A DNA stretch of 64,000 bases. Origin: Pseudomonadota bacterium (GTDB lineage Bacteria; Pseudomonadota; Alphaproteobacteria; Sphingomonadales; Sphingomonadaceae). Position numbers and translations under genes: made by a program. How positions within the stretch are numbered: position 1 is the first letter of the stretch; every line of letters starts with the position of its first letter. Where the stretch lies: positions 36,607-100,606 of the forward strand of contig JAJZTH010000002.1 in NCBI GenBank assembly GCA_021849075.1, written 5' to 3'. The notes beneath the pieces are model-generated. The model saw nothing but the letters and a program-made list of their open reading frames with translations. It did no database searches and had not been told where the DNA came from. Positions 35,306 to 44,144 of the stretch are shown piece after piece.

Positions 35306-36522
35306 GCATTCCCAACGATCGCAAACCGCTGACCCAGCTGGCGCAGGCCGGGCGTCGGCCCGAATGGACGGGCATGCCCGGCCAGCCCGGCGGCATCGTC
35401 AGCCCGCCAGTCTGGCGCGCGTCCACCATCCTCTATGATGATGTCGCTCATCTGCGCAAAGCGGCGGGCAGCAGCACGCATGAGCGGCTCTTCTATGGGC
35501 GAAAGGGCACGCCGACCGCCTGGAGCCTCGCCGACGCGCTCACCGAAATGGAGCCGGGCGCGGAAGGGACGATGCTCTATCCCTCGGGCGTGGCGGCGAT
35601 CGCCTGCGCGCTGATGGCGGTGCTCAGGCCGGGCGACCGCTTGCTGATGGTTGACAGCGCCTATGACCCGACCCGCAATTTCTGTGAACAGATGCTGCGC
35701 CCCCAGGGCATCGAGACGATCTATTATGATCCGACCGACGTCGCCGCGCTCGACGCCCATCTGGCAAACGGGCCGATCCGCGCGATTTTCCTCGAAAGCC
35801 CCGGAAGCCTCACTTTCGAAGTGCAGGATATTCCGGCGATGATCCGCTGGGCCAAGGCGAACGGGGTCGTCACCCTGCTCGACAATACCTGGGCGACGCC
35901 GCTCTACTTCCCGGCGATGGCCCATGGCGTGGATATTTCCCTGCTCGCCTGCACCAAATATATCGTCGGCCATTCGGACGTGATGATGGGCAGCGCGACC
36001 GCCAATGCCGACTGGTTCGCCCCGCTGCGTCAGACCGCCTATCTGTTCGGCCAGATGGTCAGCCCAGACGATGCCTGGCTGGCGGCGCGGGGGCTGCGCA
36101 CGCTGGGCGTGCGGCTGAAACAGCATCAGGACAGCGCGGTCGCCATCGCCCACTGGCTGAAGGATCAGCCCGACGTCGCCCGCGTGCTCCACCCCGCTCT
36201 GCCCGACTGCCCTGGCCATGCGCTGTGGCAACGCGATTTCAGCGGCTCCACCGGCCTGTTCAGCTTCATCCTGAAGGGGGGAGACGAAAAAGCCCGCGCC
36301 GCCCTGATCGATGGCCTCGCCCATTTCGGCATCGGCTATAGCTGGGGCGGGTTTGAAAGCCTGGCCCTGCCGGTCGATCCCGCCCGTTACCGCAGCGCCA
36401 CGACATGGGCGGCGGAAGGGCCGGCCGTCCGCCTGCATATCGGTCTGGAAGACCCGGCCGATCTGATCGCCGATCTCGCCGCGGGCCTCGCCCGTTTCCG
36501 CGCGATCCGCGACGCGGGGTGA
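35302..36522 (+). CDS. metC: Cystathionine beta-lyase
   Basis: This 406-residue PLP enzyme of the Cys/Met metabolism family splits cystathionine to homocysteine, pyruvate and ammonia. The PLP lysine is K219 in LLACTKYIVGHSDVMMG. Other marks are GTMLYPSGVAAI near residue 92 and LLDNTWATPLYF before the lysine. The tryptophan in NTWATP and the GYSWGGFESL block favour MetC over cystathionine gamma-synthase. It overlaps sseA by 4 bases and mscS follows 4 bases later, so all three probably share a transcript. Confidence 0.93.
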   Translation: MSIPNDRKPLTQLAQAGRRPEWTGMPGQPGGIVSPPVWRASTILYDDVAHLRKAAGSSTHERLFYGRKGTPTAWSLADALTEMEPGAEGTMLYPSGVAAIACALMAVLRPGDRLLMVDSAYDPTRNFCEQMLRPQGIETIYYDPTDVAALDAHLANGPIRAIFLESPGSLTFEVQDIPAMIRWAKANGVVTLLDNTWATPLYFPAMAHGVDISLLACTKYIVGHSDVMMGSATANADWFAPLRQTAYLFGQMVSPDDAWLAARGLRTLGVRLKQHQDSAVAIAHWLKDQPDVARVLHPALPDCPGHALWQRDFSGSTGLFSFILKGGDEKARAALIDGLAHFGIGYSWGGFESLALPVDPARYRSATTWAAEGPAVRLHIGLEDPADLIADLAAGLARFRAIRDAG

Positions 36523-36526
36523 TGCG

Positions 36527-37780
36527 ATGACGCCGGGCCTGACCGATCTGATCGACCGGCTGCCCGGCGACCCGGATCTGATCCAGCCGCTGATCGCGCT
36601 GGCGCTGGCCATCCTCCTTTATGCCGCGGCCTGGGGCCTTGCCCGGCTGGCCGCGCCGCGCCTGCGCCGCCGTCTGCCGCCGCTGGGCGATGCGCTGGCG
36701 GGCCATGTCCGCGCCATCACCCGTCACGGACTGGCCGCCGGCCTGCTGGTGCTGGGCCTCATCTTCTTTCCGGAAGGATCGCTCGGCCATCTGGTGATGG
36801 GCATCGTGCTGGGCGGCGCGGTCGCGCTGCTGGCCGCCCATGTGCTGCGCGGTCTTGCCATACCGCGCTGGGCGGTGACGCCGCTGGCGCTGATCCTCTT
36901 CATCCTGATCGTGTCGGGCAGCGGCGGCGGCATCGCCCCGGTGGGCGAGATGCTGGACCGGGTCGGCGTGACGCTGGGCAAGCGACGCCTCACCTTGCTC
37001 GGCATCCTGTCGATCGCCGCCACCTGCGTCGCGCTGTTCGCCGCCGTGCGCCTTGCCAACCGGATCATCGGCCGGTCGATCCAGAAGGCGGACGGTTTCG
37101 ACCCCACGCAAAAGCTGCTGGCGCAGAAGCTGGCCGCCATCGCCGTGCTGGTCGCCGCCTTCTTCATCGGCGTCGACCTGCTCTCGATCGACCTGACCGC
37201 CTTCGCCGTCTTTTCCGGCGCGCTGGGTCTGGCCATCGGTTTCGGCCTGCAAAAGACCTTCGGCAATCTGATTGCCGGCATCATCCTGTTGATGGACCGG
37301 TCGATCAAGCCGGGCGACGTCATCGTCGTGGGCGACAGTTTCGGCTGGGTGAACAAGATCGGCGTGCGCGCTGTCAGCGTCCTGACCCGCGATGGCAAGG
37401 AACATCTGATTCCCAACGAGAATCTGATGACGCAGGAGGTGGAGAACTGGTCCTATTCCGACCGCAACGTCCGCGTCCGCATCCCCGTAGGCATCGCCTT
37501 CGACAGCGATCTGCCGCTCGCCCAGAAATTGATGCTCCAGGCCGCGCAGGAAAGTCCGCGCGTGCTGCGCAATCCAAAGCCCAATGTCTGGCTGACCGCC
37601 TTTGGCGAAAGCCGCATCGAACATGATATATTGGTGTGGATCAGCGATCCCGAAGGCGGCGTCGGCAATGTGAAGTCCGACGTGCTGGGCCGCGTCTGGC
37701 AGCTGTTCCGCGACCATGGCGTCACCATCCCCTATCCGCAGCGCGTCATCCACCGCCCTCCGGAAACAGACCAGCCCTAG
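36527..37780 (+). CDS. MscS-family mechanosensitive channel
   Basis: This 417-residue inner-membrane protein has about five membrane helices and the MscS core: a pore helix with ALGLAIGFGLQKTFGNLIAGIILLMD, then the beta domain (KPGDVIVVGDSFGWVNKIGVRAV and LIPNENLMTQEVENWSY) and a C-terminal alpha/beta cage. Such channels open under membrane tension to release solutes. The N-terminal ~150 residues add helices compared with E. coli MscS. The stop TAG is the first triplet of a mobile-like repeat element. Confidence 0.93.
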   Translation: MTPGLTDLIDRLPGDPDLIQPLIALALAILLYAAAWGLARLAAPRLRRRLPPLGDALAGHVRAITRHGLAAGLLVLGLIFFPEGSLGHLVMGIVLGGAVALLAAHVLRGLAIPRWAVTPLALILFILIVSGSGGGIAPVGEMLDRVGVTLGKRRLTLLGILSIAATCVALFAAVRLANRIIGRSIQKADGFDPTQKLLAQKLAAIAVLVAAFFIGVDLLSIDLTAFAVFSGALGLAIGFGLQKTFGNLIAGIILLMDRSIKPGDVIVVGDSFGWVNKIGVRAVSVLTRDGKEHLIPNENLMTQEVENWSYSDRNVRVRIPVGIAFDSDLPLAQKLMLQAAQESPRVLRNPKPNVWLTAFGESRIEHDILVWISDPEGGVGNVKSDVLGRVWQLFRDHGVTIPYPQRVIHRPPETDQP

Positions 37781-37869
37781 AGCGATTTCCAAGCGATCGG
37801 TATCGATCGCTGGTTAAGAAATCGCGGTAAACAAGGAGCTTGGAGCGTCGATATGAGAAAACCGCTCTA
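37778..37869. repeat. 92-bp element with terminal inverted repeats (MITE-like)
   Basis: The ends are TAGAGCGATTTCC (37778-37790) and GAAAACCGCTCTA (37857-37869), which are inverted copies at 11 of 13 bases. Inside is a perfect hairpin, AGCGATCG (37792-37799) with CGATCGCT (37804-37811). No protein is encoded. The left end supplies the stop codon of mscS. Similar TAGAGCGGTTTTC-ended elements occur between sphingomonad genes as I know them; a flanking target duplication is not clear here. Confidence 0.65.
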
Positions 37870-38128
37870 ATCGATTTCTTCACGAAAACCGTAGCGTCAG
37901 ATCGATTCCGGTCGATGGCGGCTGACGGAGTGTGTCTAATTTTGTTGCAGTCCAGCAACATTACAGCAGTAAAAGACATGAGTAGGCAATAAATTCTTGT
38001 GCGCCGCAGCGCGGACGGGCATTTCCACACTCGTTGAGGCAGCCGACCCATCCCGAGCGGGGGAGCATAGAGGCAGGCGCCTGAACGCAGGCGGGACGAT
38101 CGCAGAACCATCATCAAGGGGAATCCCC
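37870..38128 (+). promoter_or_regulatory. Upstream region of the porin gene
   Basis: This gene-free stretch follows the 92-bp element. It holds an inverted repeat, GTTGC (37944-37948) with GCAAC (37955-37959), in an AT-rich part about 170 bases before the porin start, which may be an operator or a hairpin in the leader. A ribosome site AAGGGGAA lies just before the porin ATG. I see no small gene here. Confidence 0.4.
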
Positions 38129-38881
38129 ATGCGTAAGTCCATCATCGGCCTCTCGGCCATCGCTCTTGCTAGCGCCCTCGCTGCCGTTTCGACGCCGGCC
38201 ATGGCCCAGGACGAGCCAACTCCCGCGCTGACCGTCACCGGCAATGCAGCGGTTGTTTCCGACTATCGCTTCCGTGGCATTTCACAGACCAACAAGAAGA
38301 TCGCGTTGCAGGGCGGCATCACCGTCAGCCACAGCTCGGGCTTCTATGTGTCGACCTGGGGCAGCTCGATCGACGATTATGTCGCGGCCGGATCGGACCA
38401 GGAACTTGACCTGATCGGCGGCTACACCACCACGATCGGCGCGGCCACGATCGACGTCGGCGTCCTCTATTATTACTATCCCGGCAATGCCGATGCGAAC
38501 ACCGATTTCGTCGAACCCTATGCATCGGTGAAGGGCACCTTCGGCCCCGCCACCGCCAAGCTGACCGTCAACTACGCCCCCAAGGCGAAGGCGCTGACCG
38601 TGGGCAATGGCAAGGAAGACAATCTGTACGTCGCGGGCGATCTGTCCGCCTCGATCCCCAACACCCCGCTGGGCGTGTCGGCGCATCTGGGCCACAGCTT
38701 TGGTCCCAGCTATCTGACGATCGGCGACGAATATACCGACTGGAATATCGGCGCGACCTATACCTGGAGTCACCTGACCTTCGGCGTATCCTATGTCGAC
38801 ACCGACAAGTCGCTCTATTCGCCGGCTGGCCATAATGTCAGCAAGGCCGGCGTCATGGGTTCGATCACCGCCGCTTTCTGA
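38129..38881 (+). CDS. TorF-type putative outer-membrane porin
   Basis: This 250-residue protein has a signal peptide ending AMAQ (residue 28) and then alternating beta strands. It has the family signature GNAAVVSDYRFRGISQTNKKIALQGGI at residues 37-63 and a closing aromatic residue (ITAAF). It fits the TorF family of putative porins (TIGR02001), named in alpha- and gammaproteobacteria, of unknown substrate. The ATG 38129 has an AAGGGGAAT site. A strong terminator follows, so it is probably a single-gene unit. Confidence 0.92.
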   Translation: MRKSIIGLSAIALASALAAVSTPAMAQDEPTPALTVTGNAAVVSDYRFRGISQTNKKIALQGGITVSHSSGFYVSTWGSSIDDYVAAGSDQELDLIGGYTTTIGAATIDVGVLYYYYPGNADANTDFVEPYASVKGTFGPATAKLTVNYAPKAKALTVGNGKEDNLYVAGDLSASIPNTPLGVSAHLGHSFGPSYLTIGDEYTDWNIGATYTWSHLTFGVSYVDTDKSLYSPAGHNVSKAGVMGSITAAF

Positions 38882-38907
38882 TCGATCGTCCTTCGGGGGG
38901 AGGAGAG

Positions 38908-38941
38908 GGCCGCGATTCCGATACGGGATCGCGGCCTTTTT
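38908..38941 (+). terminator. Terminator of the porin gene
   Basis: GGCCGCGAT (38908-38916) and ATCGCGGCC (38928-38936) form a strong stem, extended by CC/GG pairs, followed by TTTTT. It lies 27 bases after the porin stop. Confidence 0.9.
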
Positions 38942-39062
38942 ATATGCTAAGCTGGTCCTTGGGGTGCGAACCTGGCCGGGAAACGACCAGAAAGGCGGCG
39001 CGTCTTCTCCCCCGCAATATTACAGGGTCGCCACTCTTGCCCGCCGCGCCTATAATGGCGCC

Positions 39063-39584
39063 ATGCCGTTTCTTTCGCTTGTGCTGATCTTCCTCGCCAC
39101 CGTGGCCGCGATGGAGGGCTTTGCCTATGTCATGCACCGCTGGGTGATGCATGGTCCCGGCTGGTTTCTGCACGCCAGCCATCATCGGCCCCGCACCGGT
39201 TTCTTCGAAGCGAACGACCTTTATTTCGTGATCTTCGCCATGCCCTCCATCCTGCTGCTGCTGGGCGGGGTGCAATGGGGCTGGGGCGACTGGGCCACCG
39301 CAATGGGCGCGGGTGTCGCCGCCTATGGCGCCATTTATCTGGGCTTTCACGACATCATCGTGCACCAGCGGGTTCGCCACCGCTATGTCGCCCGCTCCCG
39401 CTATATGAAGCGCATCGTTCAGGCCCACCGCCTGCACCATGCGGTCGAAACCAAGCATGGCACCGTCAGCTTCGGCTTCCTGATCGCCCCGCATCCCACC
39501 GACCTGAAACGCCAACTGGCCGACAATGGCCGCTCTGGCGTGCGCGCAGCCAAGCGGCGGGAGGATGCGGCCGTCGAGGGGTGA
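39063..39584 (+). CDS. crtZ: Beta-carotene hydroxylase CrtZ
   Basis: This 173-residue membrane enzyme adds hydroxyl groups to the rings of beta-carotene, giving zeaxanthin, the route to nostoxanthin in sphingomonads. The four histidine boxes of the fatty-acid-hydroxylase superfamily are visible: HRWVMH, HASHH, HDIIVH and HRLHH. Four hydrophobic segments fit the family. ATG 39063 gives the usual N-terminus. The other carotenoid genes are not in the window. Confidence 0.95.
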   Translation: MPFLSLVLIFLATVAAMEGFAYVMHRWVMHGPGWFLHASHHRPRTGFFEANDLYFVIFAMPSILLLLGGVQWGWGDWATAMGAGVAAYGAIYLGFHDIIVHQRVRHRYVARSRYMKRIVQAHRLHHAVETKHGTVSFGFLIAPHPTDLKRQLADNGRSGVRAAKRREDAAVEG

Positions 39585-39604
39585 TGGTGGAAACACGACA
39601 TAAG

Positions 39605-39723
39605 CCCCTCCCTTTCAGGGAGGGGTTGGGGTGGGTAGTGAGCGAAGCGAACTCCTGCCTGATCGAGGATGAAATGCCGCTGCGCGGCAAACCCACCCCC
39701 GCCCCCTCCCTGAAAGGGAGGGG
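39605..39723. repeat. 119-bp inverted-repeat intergenic element
   Basis: CCCCTCCCTTTCAGGGAGGGG (39605-39625) is itself near-palindromic. It recurs in inverted form at 39703-39723, and the adjoining TTGGGGTGGGT (39626-39636) pairs with ACCCACCCC at 39691. The two ends thus form arms of about 31 bases around a 55-base centre. It is non-coding. Bases 39724-39955, up to the response-regulator gene, hold no gene that I can support. Confidence 0.75.
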
Positions 39724-39955
39724 AGAAAGAAGGTCCGATTCTGGCCGTCAACGGTCATTCCTTTTCCGCCATGCCATGTCTGACCCGGCGCCTCACGCCT
39801 CCCTGTCCTACACGCCCGCACGCTTCTATGGCCTGACTTTCCATATGCGATACGCGAGAAGTTAGGGAATTTTCGCCGATGCCCGTCACCCGCCATGCCA
39901 TCACCCGTCACGCCGCCAAACGCCGTGCTGCCCTGCAGGTTCGCCGACCCCGCGA

Positions 39956-40381
39956 TCAGGCGGCGATGGCGGTGTCCGCCTGTTCGACGGCCGGCATCAG
40001 GCCGCGGCCGACCTCGCGGATCAAGGTGACGAAGCGCCGGGCTTCGCGCACTATCATCGCCTTGTTGAAACAGGCGGCCGCGCCCCGGTCCATCGCTTCG
40101 GCCGTGATCGGCGCGCCGTCACGCACCAGGCTGGACAGCATGATGACGGGACAGGGGTCGATCGCCATGATCTCGTCCAATATGGTCATGCCGTCCTTGC
40201 CGGGCATGGCGATGTCCAGCGTCACGACATCGGGCTTTTCCAGCCGGATCATGTCCAGTGCTTCCTCGCCATTGCTGGCGATGCCGACCACCTCGACCCG
40301 GCAATCGCGCTCCAGCAGCGTTTCGATCATCGCGCGAATGGTCAGCGAATCATCGACCACCACAATTCTGACAGGCTTCAT
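39956..40381 (-). CDS. Single-domain response regulator (CheY/CheB-receiver-like)
   Basis: This 141-residue protein is a receiver domain alone. The acidic pair DD is in VVVDDS, the phosphoacceptor Asp in VTLDIAMPGKDGM, and the switch residues in MLSSLV and the later lysine in CFNKAM. The MPGKDGM and SSLVRDGA motifs resemble the receiver of CheB more than CheY, but no methylesterase domain follows. It probably passes a signal by binding another protein. ATG 40381 has a GGGGAC site; a TTG 15 bases upstream is less likely. No kinase gene is adjacent. Confidence 0.92.
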   Translation of the reverse strand: MKPVRIVVVDDSLTIRAMIETLLERDCRVEVVGIASNGEEALDMIRLEKPDVVTLDIAMPGKDGMTILDEIMAIDPCPVIMLSSLVRDGAPITAEAMDRGAAACFNKAMIVREARRFVTLIREVGRGLMPAVEQADTAIAA

Positions 40382-40455
40382 CTTCGTCGTCCCCAACCGT
40401 TACGTCGATCATAACGGTCGGGGAATGCACAAGTTTAGGCGTGACTAACGCCTGT

Positions 40456-43272
40456 TTAACCACGCGGGCGATTGGCCCCCGGGGCAAAGTTGGGGAAGAA
40501 GAGCTTGCGGAAGCTGATCGACACGGTGCGGCCCAGCGGATCGAGATAGCCCGGCTGATAGCGCAGCGGCGTCGCGCCCGTGGCGTCCGTCACCGTGCGG
40601 CGTTCGTTGAAGATATTGTCGATGCCGATCGACAGCCGCGATCCGCGCAGGAAAGGCACGTCCTTTACCAATTTGGGCATCTGCCCCAGATTGGCGAAAA
40701 TGCGCAGGTTCGCGGTGGCCAGGCTGCCGAAATTGAGGCGCGAGCTGCCCGCCCCCGTGCCGGTCAGCGCACCATCGACATGGGTGCCGCTTTCCCAGTC
40801 GATTGCCAGCCGCCCACCAATGCCATTGTTCATATAGCCGATCCGCGCCTCCACCTCATGGCGGGGCTGGCCGCCCGACGATCCGGTCGCGTCGCCATCC
40901 AGCAGGTTCAATGGCGCAACGCCCGGCGCGATCAGGATATTTTCGGCAAAATGCCATGTGTGATAAAGGCTGAAGCTCAGTCGTCCGCCGCCCTGTCCGG
41001 CGGGACCGCTGCGGAATGCGCCGCCACCCGGTCCGCCCGGCCCCCGGGGGCCGCCACCGGGGCCGCCGGCACCGGCATTGTTGCCGCCGCCCTGTGCGCC
41101 GCTCGGCGGTGGGCCGCCTTCCTGCCCCTGCGGCCGGTTGCGTTGAAAGGCCGCCCGCATTTCGTCCAGTTCCTTGGGCCGCTCTTCCGGCTTCGATCCG
41201 CCCGCGCGCCAGGCTTCGATCACCTTCTGAATGTGCGATTTCAGCGTGATGGACAGGTCGAAGCCCCAGCGCAGCTGTTCGCTCTGCGACCGCAGGAAAT
41301 TGATCGGCCGGGAATCGATCTGGAGCAGATTGCCGTCTTCGTCGCGCATGAAGCGCTGCGGGAAGGCCGCCTCGATCGCCGGCGTGGGCGAAGGGAAGGC
41401 GGATATGGGGTTGCTCGTCCGACTGTTCAGATAGGTGGCGGTCAACGTCAGATTGGGCTTTTCGAACGGCTTGACCCTGGCGCTCAGGCGAAACTGGTCG
41501 CGCACGCTTTCCCGCAGGCTGGCGTTGCCGCCCGACAATTGGGTGACGAACACCGTCTGCCCAGTCGCATAGTCGAATACCGATACGTTGGGCGTGGAAA
41601 TCAGCGGATCGGTCAGCTGCGTGCCGGTCGGCGCGGCGCGATCCTGATTGGCGGAAACAAGGATTTGCACCGCGCTCACCGGCTGCCAGCGCAGCCCGTA
41701 ACCCAGCGTCGAAAGCGTGCCGAAATCCGAATAATGTTGCGCCGCGGCGTTCAGGTTGACGCCAATGTCGCCCACGCCGCCCAGCACGCCGCGCGACCGG
41801 CTGGTGATCGGCAGGTCCAGGCTGATCTGACCGCTGGTGATTTCACGGCTGTAATCATTGCCGCTTTCCACGCCCGATCGCAGCGACTGGCTTTCAAAGC
41901 CATTGGCGGATGCGCCGATGCGGATCGACGACATCACCTTGCCGGCAGGCAGTTCGAACAGCCCGCCGCTCAGCAACAGGTCGCCCTGCACCGCGCGGCT
42001 TTCCGCCCGCGCCCGGTCTGTGCGATGGGTGGACAGCAGGTCGGCCGAAAAGCTGCCATAGGGATTGACGCCGGCGTCGCCCGCATCGATCGCGTTCTGG
42101 ATCGCGCCGGTATCGACGCCGCGATCGGTGCGGGTGCGGGTGATCGACAGGTCGCCATTGCCAGTGAAGGACCATTGCCAGCTGCCGCCCAGCCGCCCGT
42201 TCAGCGTCACGCCGACATGGCCGGTGGTGCCGCGCACCTGCTGCCCCAGCGCGCCTGCCTGCGCCAGATAGCGATACAGCGTCACATCATTGGAAAAGGG
42301 GGAGAAGGGGCTGCCCGCCGGCAGATTCAGCGCCGCCTGCGACAGGCCCTGAAGCGAATCGCTGTCGGACAGCTCCAGCCGGCCGTTGATCGTGGCCGAT
42401 ACCCCGCCCAGCGCGCGCGCCAGCGTGGCGTTGGCGGAAAAATTCTCGGTCGACGGGCTGAGCGTGCGATAGCGGCTGACATCGCTGACGTCGGTGGCGT
42501 TTGCCCCGGCGGCGAAATCGCCCAGTGTCGGCACAGCGGTCGCGGCGTTGCCGGGCACGGTGGCGACCGTCACGTTCTGGCCCGCCATCGCGGACAGAGC
42601 CGGGTCGACCTCTGCGCCCTGCGTCGTCGCTGTGATATTGCCCAGCGTCGAATAGGGGCGGCCGGGGGCGGCCGACACGATGCCGCGCTGGCTTTCCAGC
42701 AGATGCGCCGCGCGGCTATATTCCAGGTTCAACGTAAAGCGATTGTCGCCCTGAATGCGCAGCAGCCCGGCTTCCACCTCGCCATTGTCGCGCCCGCCCT
42801 GTGTCGTCGTGCCGACCCGCGCCTGGCCGGTTTCAGCGCGAAACCGTTCGCGCAGGACGATGTTCATCACCTTCTGCGTGGGCGCATAGCCATAGGACAG
42901 GGCGACCTGTTCCGGCAATATGTCGACCCGCTGGATTGCCTCGGTCGGCAGGTCCTGAATTTCCGAGAAGCTGGAAATGCGCTTGCCGTTCAACAGGATG
43001 ACCGGCGTGCCATTGGTCTGGGGCGACAATTCGCTGACCAGTTCGGAAATGGAGGCGACGCCCAGCGCGCGCACATCGCCCGGCGACAATTGCTGTTCGG
43101 GTTTCACATCGCCGATCACCGATCCGCGCTGCGGCTGGCCGGTGACGATAATCTCCTCGCCCTCGTCCACCTGCGGCGTTGCAGGCCCGCGCGGCTGCTC
43201 CTGCGCCAACAGCGCGCCGGGCGCGACGCCCATCATCAACGGCAACAGGAAAACGGATGCGGATCGGCGCAC
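40456..43272 (-). CDS. TonB-dependent receptor with glycine-rich insert
   Basis: This 938-residue outer-membrane protein has a signal peptide (VRRSASVFLLPLMMGVAPGALLAQ), a TonB-box-like EEIIVTGQ, and a plug domain with VSELSPQTNGTPVILLNGKRISSFSEIQDLP-type features and a VDILPEQVALSYGY block. The barrel then runs to the last ~200 residues, where SLYHTWHFAENILIAPG and SISFRKLFFP resemble barrel strands. A glycine/proline-rich insert (about residues 705-760) separates two barrel strands. The start is GTG 43272 behind GGGGGG, chosen over a longer frame because it begins the signal peptide. The substrate is unknown. A 2OG-Fe oxygenase gene lies upstream, as for some iron-linked receptors. Confidence 0.9.
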   Translation of the reverse strand: MRRSASVFLLPLMMGVAPGALLAQEQPRGPATPQVDEGEEIIVTGQPQRGSVIGDVKPEQQLSPGDVRALGVASISELVSELSPQTNGTPVILLNGKRISSFSEIQDLPTEAIQRVDILPEQVALSYGYAPTQKVMNIVLRERFRAETGQARVGTTTQGGRDNGEVEAGLLRIQGDNRFTLNLEYSRAAHLLESQRGIVSAAPGRPYSTLGNITATTQGAEVDPALSAMAGQNVTVATVPGNAATAVPTLGDFAAGANATDVSDVSRYRTLSPSTENFSANATLARALGGVSATINGRLELSDSDSLQGLSQAALNLPAGSPFSPFSNDVTLYRYLAQAGALGQQVRGTTGHVGVTLNGRLGGSWQWSFTGNGDLSITRTRTDRGVDTGAIQNAIDAGDAGVNPYGSFSADLLSTHRTDRARAESRAVQGDLLLSGGLFELPAGKVMSSIRIGASANGFESQSLRSGVESGNDYSREITSGQISLDLPITSRSRGVLGGVGDIGVNLNAAAQHYSDFGTLSTLGYGLRWQPVSAVQILVSANQDRAAPTGTQLTDPLISTPNVSVFDYATGQTVFVTQLSGGNASLRESVRDQFRLSARVKPFEKPNLTLTATYLNSRTSNPISAFPSPTPAIEAAFPQRFMRDEDGNLLQIDSRPINFLRSQSEQLRWGFDLSITLKSHIQKVIEAWRAGGSKPEERPKELDEMRAAFQRNRPQGQEGGPPPSGAQGGGNNAGAGGPGGGPRGPGGPGGGAFRSGPAGQGGGRLSFSLYHTWHFAENILIAPGVAPLNLLDGDATGSSGGQPRHEVEARIGYMNNGIGGRLAIDWESGTHVDGALTGTGAGSSRLNFGSLATANLRIFANLGQMPKLVKDVPFLRGSRLSIGIDNIFNERRTVTDATGATPLRYQPGYLDPLGRTVSISFRKLFFPNFAPGANRPRG

Positions 43273-43398
43273 GAAAAACCCCCCAGGACAGACCGGAACC
43301 CCTATTCGTCTAGCCGCCACTTGTCGCAAGAATCTGGCATGTACCGGACAAATTTGTCGCAAAATGTAATGGTTCGGCTGAACGGGGGCTGGCTGGTG

Positions 43399-44067
43399 TT
43401 ACGCAGCGTCGTGAAAAATGATGCCCAGCGTATAGCGCACGCCCGACAATAGCCGACTGACGCCATGGCGCATCTGCACCCGATACACGCCGCGCGCACC
43501 CATGACCGGCCGGTCGCGCACCGGGAAGACCACGGCGTCGCCCCGCGCCAATGGCACGACTTCGGGGCGGGACTGCATGCGCGGACGTTGTTCGGTCAGC
43601 ACGAATGCGCCGCCGGTAAAGTCGCATTCCGGTTGAGACAGCAGCACCGCCGTCTGCAGCGGAAAGATATGCGGGCCATAGACATCCTGATGCAGCGCGT
43701 TCCAGTCGCCCGCTTCATATCGCAGCAGCAACGGCGTCGCCTTGTCCTGCCCACCCAGCGCGCAGCGATTGAGGAAATCGGCGTGCCGCGCGGGATAGAT
43801 GTCGCCCGTCCCCAGCATCGCCGCCCAGCGATTGGCCTGCGCCGCCAGCGCGGGCCACAGCGCTTCCCGCAGCGCCGCAACCGGCTGGGGCAGCGGATAG
43901 GCGAAATAACGATAGCGCCCGCTGTCATAGCCATGGCGCGCCATCACCACCTCCTTGCGGAAAGCGGCGGGATCATCCCACAGCGCGATGATGGCGGCGC
44001 ATTGCGCGGGCGACAAAAGGGCGGGTAGGCGCGCGGCGCCATGGCGGTCGAGATCGGTCAGGTCCAT
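43399..44067 (-). CDS. 2-oxoglutarate/Fe(II)-dependent oxygenase
   Basis: This 222-residue protein shows an HxD iron-site motif (HQDVYG, in NALHQDVYGPHIFP), and a distal His and 2OG-binding Arg in MRHGVSRLLSGVRYTLGIIFHD. These fit the double-stranded beta-helix oxygenases. It has no signal peptide. The family includes DNA-repair, prolyl-hydroxylase and small-molecule members, and the substrate cannot be told. The neighbouring TonB receptor transcribed in the same direction 126 bases later may be linked to it. Confidence 0.85.
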   Translation of the reverse strand: MDLTDLDRHGAARLPALLSPAQCAAIIALWDDPAAFRKEVVMARHGYDSGRYRYFAYPLPQPVAALREALWPALAAQANRWAAMLGTGDIYPARHADFLNRCALGGQDKATPLLLRYEAGDWNALHQDVYGPHIFPLQTAVLLSQPECDFTGGAFVLTEQRPRMQSRPEVVPLARGDAVVFPVRDRPVMGARGVYRVQMRHGVSRLLSGVRYTLGIIFHDAA

Positions 44068-44144
44068 GGGGCGGAAGGATGACGAGCGGTGGCGCCGCCG
44101 TCATCCCGCGCCTTGCGGTCAAATCCTTCCCAGGCCGGGGAGGA

